In this document: in pieces, positions 1 to 4,479 of the stretch
Position numbering within the stretch: the stretch's first letter is position 1
Layout of the letters: each line of letters begins with the position of its first letter
Program-made: the position numbers and the translations under genes
Source of the DNA: Bacillota bacterium
GTDB taxonomy: Bacteria; Bacillota; Clostridia; Christensenellales; Aristaeellaceae
Assembly: GCA_023404715.1 (NCBI GenBank)
Contig: JAEYAR010000193.1
Location: 1-5,648, forward strand
DNA: 5,648 nucleotides
Reading direction: 5' to 3'
The notes under the pieces: generated by a model
Told to the model about the DNA's origin: nothing
The model's database searches: none
The model's input: the letters and a program-made list of their open reading frames with translations, nothing else

Positions 1-917
1 TCCACGCCCTGCGAGGGATTCGCGCCCGCGAGCAGCGTGTCGCCCGTAAAGCAGCCGCAGGCCGTGCCGTGCGCCTTCATCAGCTTGGAGAAGCCGGTCT
101 CGAACGCCTCCTCGTGCTTGCCGGAGCCGGTGAACACGTAGCTGAGCGCGGGCGCGCGCAGGCCCTGCGCGATGCTGGCGGCCCGCGTCGTGCGCTGCAG
201 GTGGGCGTAATAGCTGCGCTCGTCGCCCGTCTGGCCCAGCAGCTGCTTCATCTGGGCGGGCGGCGTATGCTTATACATGGGGATGCGGTAAGGGAATGTG
301 TGGCAAAAGCGCGTCCAGTCCTTGCCCTGGTCGCACAGCAGCTGGCAAAGGTCCAACAGCGGGCGCTTGCCGGTGACGTTGTAGACGTTGAGCGCGACGT
401 AGAGGGTGTCGGAGATGTGCGCCGCCTCCTCGGAGGAGAGGGCGTTGTCGCTCAGGTGGTAGAGCAGGAATTTGAGGTAGCGCAGCAGGAACAGCAGCGC
501 GCGCCGCTCGGCGGTCGCCGTATAGTACTGCCACACGGCCTTGAGCATGATGCCGCGCGGGATGAGCGGGTCCTTCGCCTCGGGGCCGAAGGAGCCGTCC
601 TCCCGCTGGCTATCGAGCACCCATTCGACGCGGCGCGTAGCCTCTTGCTTGAGCGCCCCGTCGTTTAAGAGAAAGGCGAGCGGCACCAGGCCGTCGAGAT
701 AGCGCGCGGCGCATAGGGCGTCTTCGCCGCTGCCGCCCAGCCAGGCGCACGCGTCGCCCACCTCGGGCAGGATATCGGGCAGTCGGCCCGTAAGCCCCTG
801 CGCTTGCAGCTCGAGCTGGCGCGCGAGCCACCCCCTGGGGCGCAGCGCGCCCAGAGGCAGGGGCGCGAAGCGGCCCGGCATCAGGGGGGCTCGGTTGAAC
901 ATCGTCTTGGCGATCAT
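1..917 (-). CDS. GH127/DUF1680-like glycoside hydrolase, N-terminal part (cut by window edge)
   Basis: 305 complete codons are visible, reading leftward off the window, so the C-terminal half is missing. No signal peptide is seen, so a cytoplasmic enzyme is likely. The protein resembles the (alpha/alpha)6-barrel beta-L-arabinofuranosidase-type family (GH127, formerly DUF1680). It has PLPLGALRPRGWL near residues 20-31, AWLGG at 58-62, LDGLVPLAFLL at 74-84, a tryptophan- and tyrosine-rich helical middle, and TGDTLLAGANPSQGV at 291-305. In this family the NPSQG stretch is followed closely by the catalytic Cys, which would lie just outside the window. The ATG at 915-917 was chosen because a GGAGG sits 9 nt upstream (927-931) and the family-like N-terminus begins shortly after it. 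Members remove beta-L-arabinofuranose or related sugars from plant glycans; the substrate here is not determinable. Family call from recognised motifs, not a search. Confidence 0.82.
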   Translation of the reverse strand, partial: MIAKTMFNRAPLMPGRFAPLPLGALRPRGWLARQLELQAQGLTGRLPDILPEVGDACAWLGGSGEDALCAARYLDGLVPLAFLLNDGALKQEATRRVEWVLDSQREDGSFGPEAKDPLIPRGIMLKAVWQYYTATAERRALLFLLRYLKFLLYHLSDNALSSEEAAHISDTLYVALNVYNVTGKRPLLDLCQLLCDQGKDWTRFCHTFPYRIPMYKHTPPAQMKQLLGQTGDERSYYAHLQRTTRAASIAQGLRAPALSYVFTGSGKHEEAFETGFSKLMKAHGTACGCFTGDTLLAGANPSQGV

Positions 918-1000
918 ATTGGGTTGCCTCCATATCGCGGCGCGCGGCGCCGCACAAAATCATTCGTTTTCAAGCATCGGGTCGGACACATTGATACTTT

Positions 1001-1029
1001 ATTATACCCGAATTTTGTCCGCAGGTAAA
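1001..1029 (-). promoter_or_regulatory. Promoter of the GH127-like gene
   Basis: Read on the minus strand: -35 TTTACC (1024-1029, 4/6 match), 17-nt spacer, perfect -10 TATAAT (1001-1006). Transcription would start near 994, giving a leader of about 75 nt before the ATG at 917. It diverges from the toxin promoter that begins at 1126. The stretch 1030-1125 between the two promoters holds nothing else I can support. Confidence 0.7.
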
Positions 1030-1125
1030 GCAGAAGAAAGCGGGGGGAATCGGCTCCGTGTCCATGCGATAGGGCGAAAAATGCCGTAACGCTGTGTAAG
1101 GGCGCGCATACAAACAAAATCTGCC

Positions 1126-1154
1126 TTGCAATTGCAAAGGCAGCATGATATGAT
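1126..1154 (+). promoter_or_regulatory. Promoter of the type I toxin mRNA
   Basis: -35 TTGCAA (1126-1131), 17-nt spacer, -10 TATGAT (1149-1154), overlapping a second -10-like GATAAT (1152-1157). The predicted start near 1161 places AGGCAGGAAGG (1164-1174) in the first transcribed bases. The same 11-mer starts the antisense RNA from the opposite side. Promoter assigned by eye. Confidence 0.62.
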
Positions 1155-1160
1155 AATGAA

Positions 1161-1307
1161 CGGAGGCAGGAAGGGCTTGCAGGCGGAATCCCCCGCGAGA
1201 CGTCGTACTGTTTCGCGCCCCCACATTCGTGTGGGGGAGTTTTCATCTGCGGAGCGCTTCGCGCTGTCCTCGATGAAAAGCCTTCGGCCTCTGCGCGGGG
1301 TGATAGC
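1161..1307 (+). other. Long structured 5' leader of the toxin mRNA
   Basis: About 145 nt separate the predicted transcription start from the toxin ATG. Visible pairings are: CCCCCACA/TGTGGGGG with a TTCG loop (1218-1237); TTTTCATC...GATGAAAA (arms near 1240-1247 and 1272-1279) enclosing a GCGCTTCGCGC hairpin; and CCCCGCG (1191-1197) with CGCGGGG (1294-1300). The last pairing would cover the GGGGTGAT ribosome binding site (1297-1304). Long leaders that hide the ribosome binding site are typical of type I toxin mRNAs. The foldings are inferred from complementarity only. Confidence 0.5.
1218..1243 (+). terminator. Terminator-like hairpin in the toxin leader
   Basis: A perfect 8-bp stem, CCCCCACA (1218-1225) with TGTGGGGG (1230-1237), closes a TTCG tetraloop and is followed by AGTTTT (1238-1243). 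The U run is short and displaced by two bases, so it may act as a partial attenuator or simply as a stable leader structure. It lies upstream of the toxin start and would truncate the mRNA before translation if active. Confidence 0.4.
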
Positions 1308-1484
1308 ATGAGTGACTTCGAAATGATCTCGGTCTTCCTCATGATCTTATCCCTTGTTTGCGCCCCGCCACGTTCCGTGCCGGGGTACGCCGCCGGATAT
1401 TTCCGCGCGTTGCGCTCCAAATTCCGGGCGGCTAGTCGCCCGCTGGGCGACCTTGTAGTATTACTACTCAAAAAGGATAAGTAA
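1308..1484 (+). CDS. TxpA/BsrG-like (holin-like) type I toxin with an apparent in-frame insertion
   Basis: This 58-residue ORF has a near-ideal ribosome binding site (GGGGTGAT, 1297-1304) 3 nt before the ATG. The N-terminus MSDFEMISVFLMILSLV and the C-terminus LVVLLLKKDK match the usual make-up of short membrane type I toxins (TxpA/BsrG group, Hol_Tox family): M-[ST]-x-[YF]-E start, one hydrophobic helix, Lys-rich tail. Typical members are about 25-40 residues with an uninterrupted helix. Here the helix is split by about 33 polar, Arg/Pro-rich residues (positions 18-50). Removing 1352-1450 would restore a 25-residue toxin. The inserted form may be inactive, because the spanning helix is broken. 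The context supports the call: a structured leader, a shared 3' hairpin and a convergent antisense promoter. Confidence 0.68.
   Translation: MSDFEMISVFLMILSLVCAPPRSVPGYAAGYFRALRSKFRAASRPLGDLVVLLLKKDK
1352..1456. repeat. 99-bp in-frame insertion with 6-bp flanking direct repeats inside the toxin ORF
   Basis: CCTTGT occurs at 1352-1357 and again at 1451-1456. The unit 1352-1450 is 99 bp (33 codons), so it keeps the frame. The inserted DNA holds two strong hairpins: CCCCG/CGGGG extended by CACG/CGTG (1363-1385), and CGGGCG/CGCCCG further right (about 1425-1442). A small hairpin-rich element with a short direct repeat recalls palindromic elements that insert in-frame in genes, such as the Rickettsia RPEs. 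The direct repeat is short and could be chance. Confidence 0.45.
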
Positions 1485-1577
1485 CAGAAACCGCCCACAG
1501 GCTAGCTCCCTGCATTGGGCGGTTTCCGTTAGGAACTGCTCGCGGTTCATTCCGCTAAAAGGCGACAAACCTTCCTG
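1470..1577 (-). ncRNA. Candidate antisense antitoxin RNA
   Basis: A promoter at 1583-1611 points leftward, so an RNA would start near 1577, cross the hairpin at 1483-1530 and enter the toxin 3' end. A T5 run on the minus strand at 1474-1470 follows that hairpin and could end the transcript at about 108 nt. It would be complementary to the toxin mRNA 3' region, the arrangement of RatA/TxpA and SR4/BsrG. The boundaries are inferred from promoter and hairpin positions. Confidence 0.55.
1483..1530. terminator. Bidirectional hairpin after the toxin stop codon
   Basis: GAAACCGCCCA (1487-1497) pairs perfectly with TGGGCGGTTTC (1516-1526). AAC/GTT extends the stem past one mismatch. The loop is 18 nt. 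It starts at the toxin stop codon. Rightward the U run is weak (TTTCCGTT); leftward the stem is followed after a few bases by T5. A shared 3' hairpin between toxin mRNA and antitoxin RNA is usual for this toxin group. Confidence 0.65.
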
Positions 1578-1582
1578 CCTAC

Positions 1583-1611
1583 ATTGTTCGACGCCCCGCG
1601 CCGCGTGTCAA
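1583..1611 (-). promoter_or_regulatory. Promoter of the antisense antitoxin RNA
   Basis: On the minus strand: perfect -35 TTGACA (1606-1611), 17-nt spacer, -10 AACAAT (1583-1588, 4/6). The -35 box lies partly in the loop of the plus-strand terminator hairpin 1596-1632. Its stronger -35 compared with the toxin promoter fits the excess of antitoxin RNA expected in type I systems. Confidence 0.6.
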
Positions 1612-1632
1612 GCACCCGGCGCGGTTCTTTTT
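1596..1632 (+). terminator. Intrinsic terminator closing the toxin module
   Basis: CCGCGCCG (1596-1603) pairs with CGGCGCGG (1617-1624). Beyond a C-C mismatch, GTG/CAC lengthens the stem, leaving a 5-nt loop TCAAG. TTCTTTTT (1625-1632) and then a second T run follow. It would end toxin mRNA and insulate the riboswitch promoter at 1693. Confidence 0.82.
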
Positions 1633-1692
1633 CGTTTTTCGCACATCCGAAAAGCTTTGAAGTGCAAGAAAAATAAAAATTCTGGAAAGGGA

Positions 1693-1721
1693 TTGACAGG
1701 GAAGGATTGGGGACGTATAAT
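1693..1721 (+). promoter_or_regulatory. Perfect-consensus sigma-A promoter of the surface-protein operon
   Basis: TTGACA (1693-1698), 17-nt spacer, TATAAT (1716-1721). Both hexamers are exact. Transcription should begin near 1728, about 20 nt before the riboswitch. Such a strong constitutive promoter implies that control lies in the riboswitch and terminator downstream. Confidence 0.92.
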
Positions 1722-1745
1722 AATCTCAGTTCGATGGACGTACAA

Positions 1746-1833
1746 TCTCATATTAGCAAACCCGCTGAAAGGCGGCGACGCAAAGCTAAAGGGTCTAACC
1801 CCGCGCAGGCGGGCACGACAGCCAGTTGCCGGA
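1746..1833 (+). promoter_or_regulatory. Cyclic di-GMP-I (GEMM-I) riboswitch aptamer
   Basis: All core elements are present in order. TTAGC (1753-1757) pairs with GCTAA (1785-1789). CAAACC is followed by CCGC/GCGG closing the GAAA tetraloop (1767-1770). The conserved GACGCAAAG is at 1777-1785, then GGGTCTAA (1791-1798), a variable hairpin CCCGC/GCGGG (1800-1813), and GACAGCCAGTTGCC (1817-1830). The last block is the form common in Clostridia. The aptamer binds the second messenger c-di-GMP, which governs the motile-to-sessile switch. It lies in the 5' leader of the secreted-protein operon that starts at 1958. Confidence 0.95.
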
Positions 1834-1892
1834 GGCGCAAGCCTCTGTCATTCGGTGAGCTGCATGCATTGCAGGTCAGCCCTCTTTGTGTC

Positions 1893-1929
1893 GCCGTCGC
1901 GGGTAGTGAAATTCCGCGGACGGCTTTTT
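1893..1929 (+). terminator. Riboswitch expression-platform terminator
   Basis: GCCGTCGCGG (1893-1902) pairs with CCGCGGACGGC (1914-1924) with a single bulged base, an 11-nt loop and TTTTT (1925-1929). It lies 60 nt after the aptamer and 28 nt before the first start codon. The segment 1884-1898, overlapping the terminator's 5' arm, is complementary to 1771-1785 in the aptamer core, giving a mutually exclusive antiterminator. The second arm can alternatively pair with CCGCGG at 1936-1941. Confidence 0.85.
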
Positions 1930-1957
1930 CTGTGCCCGCGGAAGACAGGAGGAGACC

Positions 1958-3085
1958 ATGCGATATACAATCGGGGCGCTGGCGCTGGCGCTTTGCCTGG
2001 CGGGCGGCCCCATGGGCGCGGCCCTTGCGGAGGGCGAGGGGTTGCCGCAGGACGTGCCCGTCAGCTACCCGGCGCTGGAGATGGACGCGCAGGCGACCGG
2101 GCTAGCGGCCACGCCGCAGGAGGCGGGGCTGGAGCTCGACGAGACCGCCGTATCGCCCGACGCGCCGCGCGCGACGCAGCCGCCCCAGGCGCAGAAGAAA
2201 GCGCCGGTGCGCCCGGGCGACAAGCCCCAGCAGAGCGTCAACAGCATCACGATCCAGACGGTATCGGACATCACGTTCGATTCGCCCTACGCCGAGGGCG
2301 AGGTCAACGTCGGCAACCCGGAGGGCAGCCAGGTGAACGTGCAGTACATGCTGCGCATCTCGCTGGCCGAGCTGGAGCGCCAGACGGGCCGCACGGGCTA
2401 CAGCGAGGAGGAGCTGGCGGCGCTGGTCGCCCAGCCGGGCTTTGACCCGGAGACCACCTACGTGCAGCTCAGCCAGACCAAGGGCATCCCCCCGGGAAGC
2501 GTGGTGCGCACGATGACGCTGGGCACGCTGCCGGACGGCTCGACGATCCCCGCGGGCGACTACAGCGCGCAGATGGTGATGGCGGCCTACGACGTAGCGA
2601 CCAACCGGCGCTCGATGGTGGGCGCGGTGGTGGAGGTCAAGTTCCACGTGCTCAGCGACGACATGCAGCTGACGCTCGACGCGGACGGCGCCTGCGACCT
2701 GTACGCATTCAACCCCGTGACGAGCGCGGGCGACGTGATGTTCGCCATCCAGATCTCTCAGCAGGAGCTGACGGACGTATCGGGCGAGGCGCACCGCACG
2801 GCGGAGGAGATCGCCGCGCAGCAGGCGAACCCGGCCTTCGACCCGGCCTACGAATTCCTGACGATCTACGAGTCCGACCCGGTCGCGCCGGGCGCGTTCC
2901 TCGAAGGACGCGCGGCGCTGCGGGCGCTGCCCGACGGGCAGCCGCTCCCCGCCGGTACATATACCGCCTGGCTGGTGCGCTACGCCTACGACGCGCAGTG
3001 GAACAGCTGGCAGATGGAGGACGCGAGCACGCAGCTGACGCTGACCGTGCCCGAGCTGACGGGAAAGGCGGGTGGGACCGAATAA
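1958..3085 (+). CDS. Secreted two-domain repeat protein, first gene of the c-di-GMP-controlled operon
   Basis: 375 residues. AGGAGG (1947-1952) lies 5 nt before the ATG. A Sec signal peptide occupies residues 1-24 with likely cleavage ALA|E. Residues 25-95 are an Ala/Pro/Gln-rich, probably disordered linker. Two copies of a beta-rich domain follow, at about 118-233 and 249-364, with matching landmarks 132-133 residues apart: NPEG (120) and NPVT (252), FDP (162 and 294), PPG (178) and APG (310), LPDGSTIPAGDYSA (191) and LPDGQPLPAGTYTA (324), AYD (210 and 343). There is no C-terminal membrane helix or LPXTG, so retention at the surface would need a partner. I recognise no catalytic motif. The NPEG...(I/P)PxG...LPxGxY layout recalls beta-sandwich domains in surface proteins of gut Firmicutes; the structural role is inference. 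Confidence 0.88.
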   Translation: MRYTIGALALALCLAGGPMGAALAEGEGLPQDVPVSYPALEMDAQATGLAATPQEAGLELDETAVSPDAPRATQPPQAQKKAPVRPGDKPQQSVNSITIQTVSDITFDSPYAEGEVNVGNPEGSQVNVQYMLRISLAELERQTGRTGYSEEELAALVAQPGFDPETTYVQLSQTKGIPPGSVVRTMTLGTLPDGSTIPAGDYSAQMVMAAYDVATNRRSMVGAVVEVKFHVLSDDMQLTLDADGACDLYAFNPVTSAGDVMFAIQISQQELTDVSGEAHRTAEEIAAQQANPAFDPAYEFLTIYESDPVAPGAFLEGRAALRALPDGQPLPAGTYTAWLVRYAYDAQWNSWQMEDASTQLTLTVPELTGKAGGTE

Positions 3086-3323
3086 AGGACATCCGACAGG
3101 GTAAAAGACGAAAGACGATATAGGTTCACATTTTGGGCCGGGCCCAAAACGAAAACAACGGACGCAATGCGGGCGCGCATACGCCCCATAAGCATCCGGA
3201 ATGCGCTGTCACAAAAGGTGAACAAATGATGACGCCCGCCGGGCACGGCGGGATGGAACGGACGCAGAAATCAGACATAGAATGAAAACGGAATGTGCAA
3301 AAACAGAAAGGTGGATATGACTT
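3086..3323. other. Structured 238-nt intergenic leader before the probable major subunit gene
   Basis: It separates genes 1 and 2 and has no convincing promoter (a TAGAAT at 3278-3283 lacks a good -35). It contains a near-palindrome (3131-3149), GGGCG/CGCCC (about 3158-3173), CCCGCCG/CGGCGGG with a GGCA loop (3235-3252), and a 12-nt long-range inverted repeat (3124-3135 with 3212-3223). None has a U run, so these are not terminators. They may be processing or stability elements that raise the level of the gene 2 mRNA. Confidence 0.45.
3131..3149. repeat. 19-bp perfect palindrome
   Basis: TTTTGGGCC and GGCCCAAAA are perfect inverse complements around a single central G. As RNA it forms a 7-bp stem with a CCGGG loop; as DNA it could be an operator for a dimeric regulator. 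Its left arm overlaps the longer inverted repeat (3124-3135/3212-3223), so the two RNA structures exclude each other. Confidence 0.55.
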
Positions 3324-3851
3324 ATGACGAAGAAGAATTTGGCGGCCCTGATGCTCGCGGGCGCGATGATGACCGTGGGGAGCGGCGCGATGGCGGATGC
3401 TGTAAATACAAGTACTGGAAGTGTAGTAAGCAATAATGATATAGCGAAAGTATCGGTGGGCTATACTGCTTCTGCAGATGTAAAAATTACCCTTGAGTGG
3501 AATTCAATTAATGATTTTGTATATAAGTGGAACCCTACGGTAAAGAGTTGGGATACCCAAACGGCAGCTCAGACGCTAACGTTTAAAGCAAAAAATGATG
3601 GTATTGTTGCGCAGAAAGTAACAATAGCTGATTCCACAACACCTACTCTCGATTGGCTGACTGTTACTGGCGGAGCTAAAACTTCTGAAAACGTAGAGCC
3701 GGCGGTCAATGCAGAGACACAAGCTACTGAGGTTGCTATCTTTACCTTAACGGGTAACTCTGTTAACGGTATATCTGGGATGTCGGTTGATGGTGATGCC
3801 AAAGATCTAAGCTTTACTGTTACCATCGCTGATGTTACTCCGCAAGCATAA
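3324..3851 (+). CDS. Secreted Thr/Val-rich protein, candidate major fibre or matrix subunit
   Basis: 175 residues. AAAGGTGG (3307-3314) precedes the ATG at 3324; an ATG at 3317 is out of frame. The signal peptide is residues 1-24 (K3-K4, hydrophobic 6-18, AMA|D cleavage). The mature ~150-residue chain has no Cys, is rich in Thr, Val, Ser and Ala, and looks all-beta. FVYKWNPTVKSWD (65-77) aligns with FGFRWNTETHEWD of the next gene, and LTFKAKNDG (85-93) with its LTLRNGG, so the two are paralogues. A strong terminator follows directly (3859-3888), which would give this gene more transcript than those downstream. The mature part is only about 42% GC against 64% in the signal-peptide part and 70% or more in neighbours. 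I see no type IV pilin N-terminus or sorting signal; subunit role is inferred. Confidence 0.87.
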   Translation: MTKKNLAALMLAGAMMTVGSGAMADAVNTSTGSVVSNNDIAKVSVGYTASADVKITLEWNSINDFVYKWNPTVKSWDTQTAAQTLTFKAKNDGIVAQKVTIADSTTPTLDWLTVTGGAKTSENVEPAVNAETQATEVAIFTLTGNSVNGISGMSVDGDAKDLSFTVTIADVTPQA

Positions 3852-3858
3852 ACACCAT

Positions 3859-3888
3859 GGCCGCGCCGCACAAGCGGCCGGCCCTTTT
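3859..3888 (+). terminator. Intra-operon intrinsic terminator after gene 2
   Basis: GGCCG-C-GCCGC (3859-3869) pairs with GCGGCCGGCC (3874-3883), ten base pairs with one bulged C, closing an ACAA tetraloop. C and TTTT (3885-3888) follow, with another TTTT at 3893-3896. It begins 7 nt after the gene 2 stop codon. Partial read-through would set a high ratio of gene 2 to genes 3-6. Confidence 0.72.
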
Positions 3889-3917
3889 CGCATTTTGCCT
3901 GAAAGGAGGCCCCGTCC

Positions 3918-4442
3918 ATGCGCAGCCCCATCCTTCCCGCCCTGCTGACGCTGGCGCTGCTGTGCGCCGCGCCCGGCGCGCGCGCGGACTTCTTCGGCGC
4001 ACCCGTGGTCGTCTACGCGCCCGCGAAGGACGAGGCCGCGCAGGACGCCGCCCCCGCCGCGCGGCTCTCGGACATCACGGTCACGCAGGAGCCCGCGCCC
4101 GCGTTCGGCTTTCGCTGGAACACCGAGACGCACGAATGGGACCCCACGCACGAGCGCACCTGGTCGGCCCTGACGCTGCGAAACGGCGGCGAGGCGGAGG
4201 CCGCGCTCTCCCTCACCTACGCGGTGGCGACGGCGGAGGCGGTGGGCGCGGACGCGCCGCAGCTGCTGCGCGTGCTCGGCCTCTCCGGCACGACGGAAGA
4301 AGAGCCGCAGCAGACGCTCTCCGTGACCGTGCCCCCGCAGGGCGAAACGACCGTGTACCTGCGCTACGCGGCGAGCCCGCCCGCGTCGGGCGGCGACGCC
4401 AGCCTGCGGCTGGACGTCACGGTCACGTACACCCTACAGTAA
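3918..4442 (+). CDS. Secreted paralogue of gene 2, candidate minor subunit
   Basis: 174 residues. AAAGGAGG (3902-3909) lies 8 nt before the ATG. The signal peptide is residues 1-23 with ARA|D cleavage. A short Ala/Asp-rich spacer (about 30-50) leads into SDITVTQEP (51-59) and FGFRWNTETHEWD (63-75), which matches gene 2's motif in spacing and in F, W, N, W and D. LTLRNGG (85-91), VPPQGETTVYLRY (138-150) and a beta-strand-like C-terminus LRLDVTVTYTL follow. Thr/Pro-rich loops and very high GC distinguish it from gene 2 despite the shared layout. It has no anchor. As a less transcribed paralogue after the terminator, it may be an adaptor, tip or base protein; this is inference. Family not recognised. 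Confidence 0.86.
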   Translation: MRSPILPALLTLALLCAAPGARADFFGAPVVVYAPAKDEAAQDAAPAARLSDITVTQEPAPAFGFRWNTETHEWDPTHERTWSALTLRNGGEAEAALSLTYAVATAEAVGADAPQLLRVLGLSGTTEEEPQQTLSVTVPPQGETTVYLRYAASPPASGGDASLRLDVTVTYTLQ

Positions 4443-4479
4443 CATCAGGCGGCCAGATCGCCGGAAGGACGGTATCGCG

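Larger units (their letters stand above)
1164..1580. repeat. 11-bp inverted repeat bracketing the toxin module
   Basis: AGGCAGGAAGG (1164-1174) and CCTTCCTGCCT (1570-1580) are perfect inverse complements. The left copy lies at the predicted 5' end of the toxin transcript. The right copy lies near the 3' end of a transcript reaching the terminator at 1596-1632. In the full-length mRNA they could pair as the 5'-3' long-distance interaction known from several type I toxin mRNAs. No target duplication is visible outside the copies, so transposon ends are less likely. Confidence 0.55.

Noticed and set aside
69..668. 199-codon plus-strand ORF opposite the GH127-like gene
   Set aside because: Its low-complexity Ala/Arg/Leu/Val protein is antisense to a family-recognisable coding sequence, and high GC makes such shadows common.
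1210..1245. Possible CRISPR repeat (GTTTCGCGCCCCCACA with internal palindrome)
   Set aside because: The sequence occurs once in the window, with no second copy or spacer periodicity.
914..1498. 194-codon minus-strand ORF spanning the intergenic region and toxin locus
   Set aside because: It crosses two promoters, a leader full of hairpins and the toxin gene, has no ribosome binding site, and its product resembles nothing; the toxin and antisense RNA explain the region better.
1164..1580. Toxin module as a transposable element with 11-bp terminal inverted repeats
   Set aside because: No target-site duplication flanks the repeats, there is no transposase, and the repeats sit exactly at predicted transcript ends, which favours an RNA role.
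1657..2445. 262-codon plus-strand ORF running through the riboswitch into gene 1
   Set aside because: It reads across the promoter, aptamer and terminator, and its second half is a frame-shifted, Gly/Arg-rich shadow of gene 1.
2102..2794. 230-codon minus-strand ORF opposite gene 1
   Set aside because: His/Arg/Val-rich shadow of the repeat protein with no start signal.
3117..3283. Separate promoter for gene 2 (GATATA near 3117 or TAGAAT at 3278-3283)
   Set aside because: Neither has a -35 box better than about 3 of 6 at 17-18 nt; read-through from 1693 is simpler. RNA 5' end mapping would decide.
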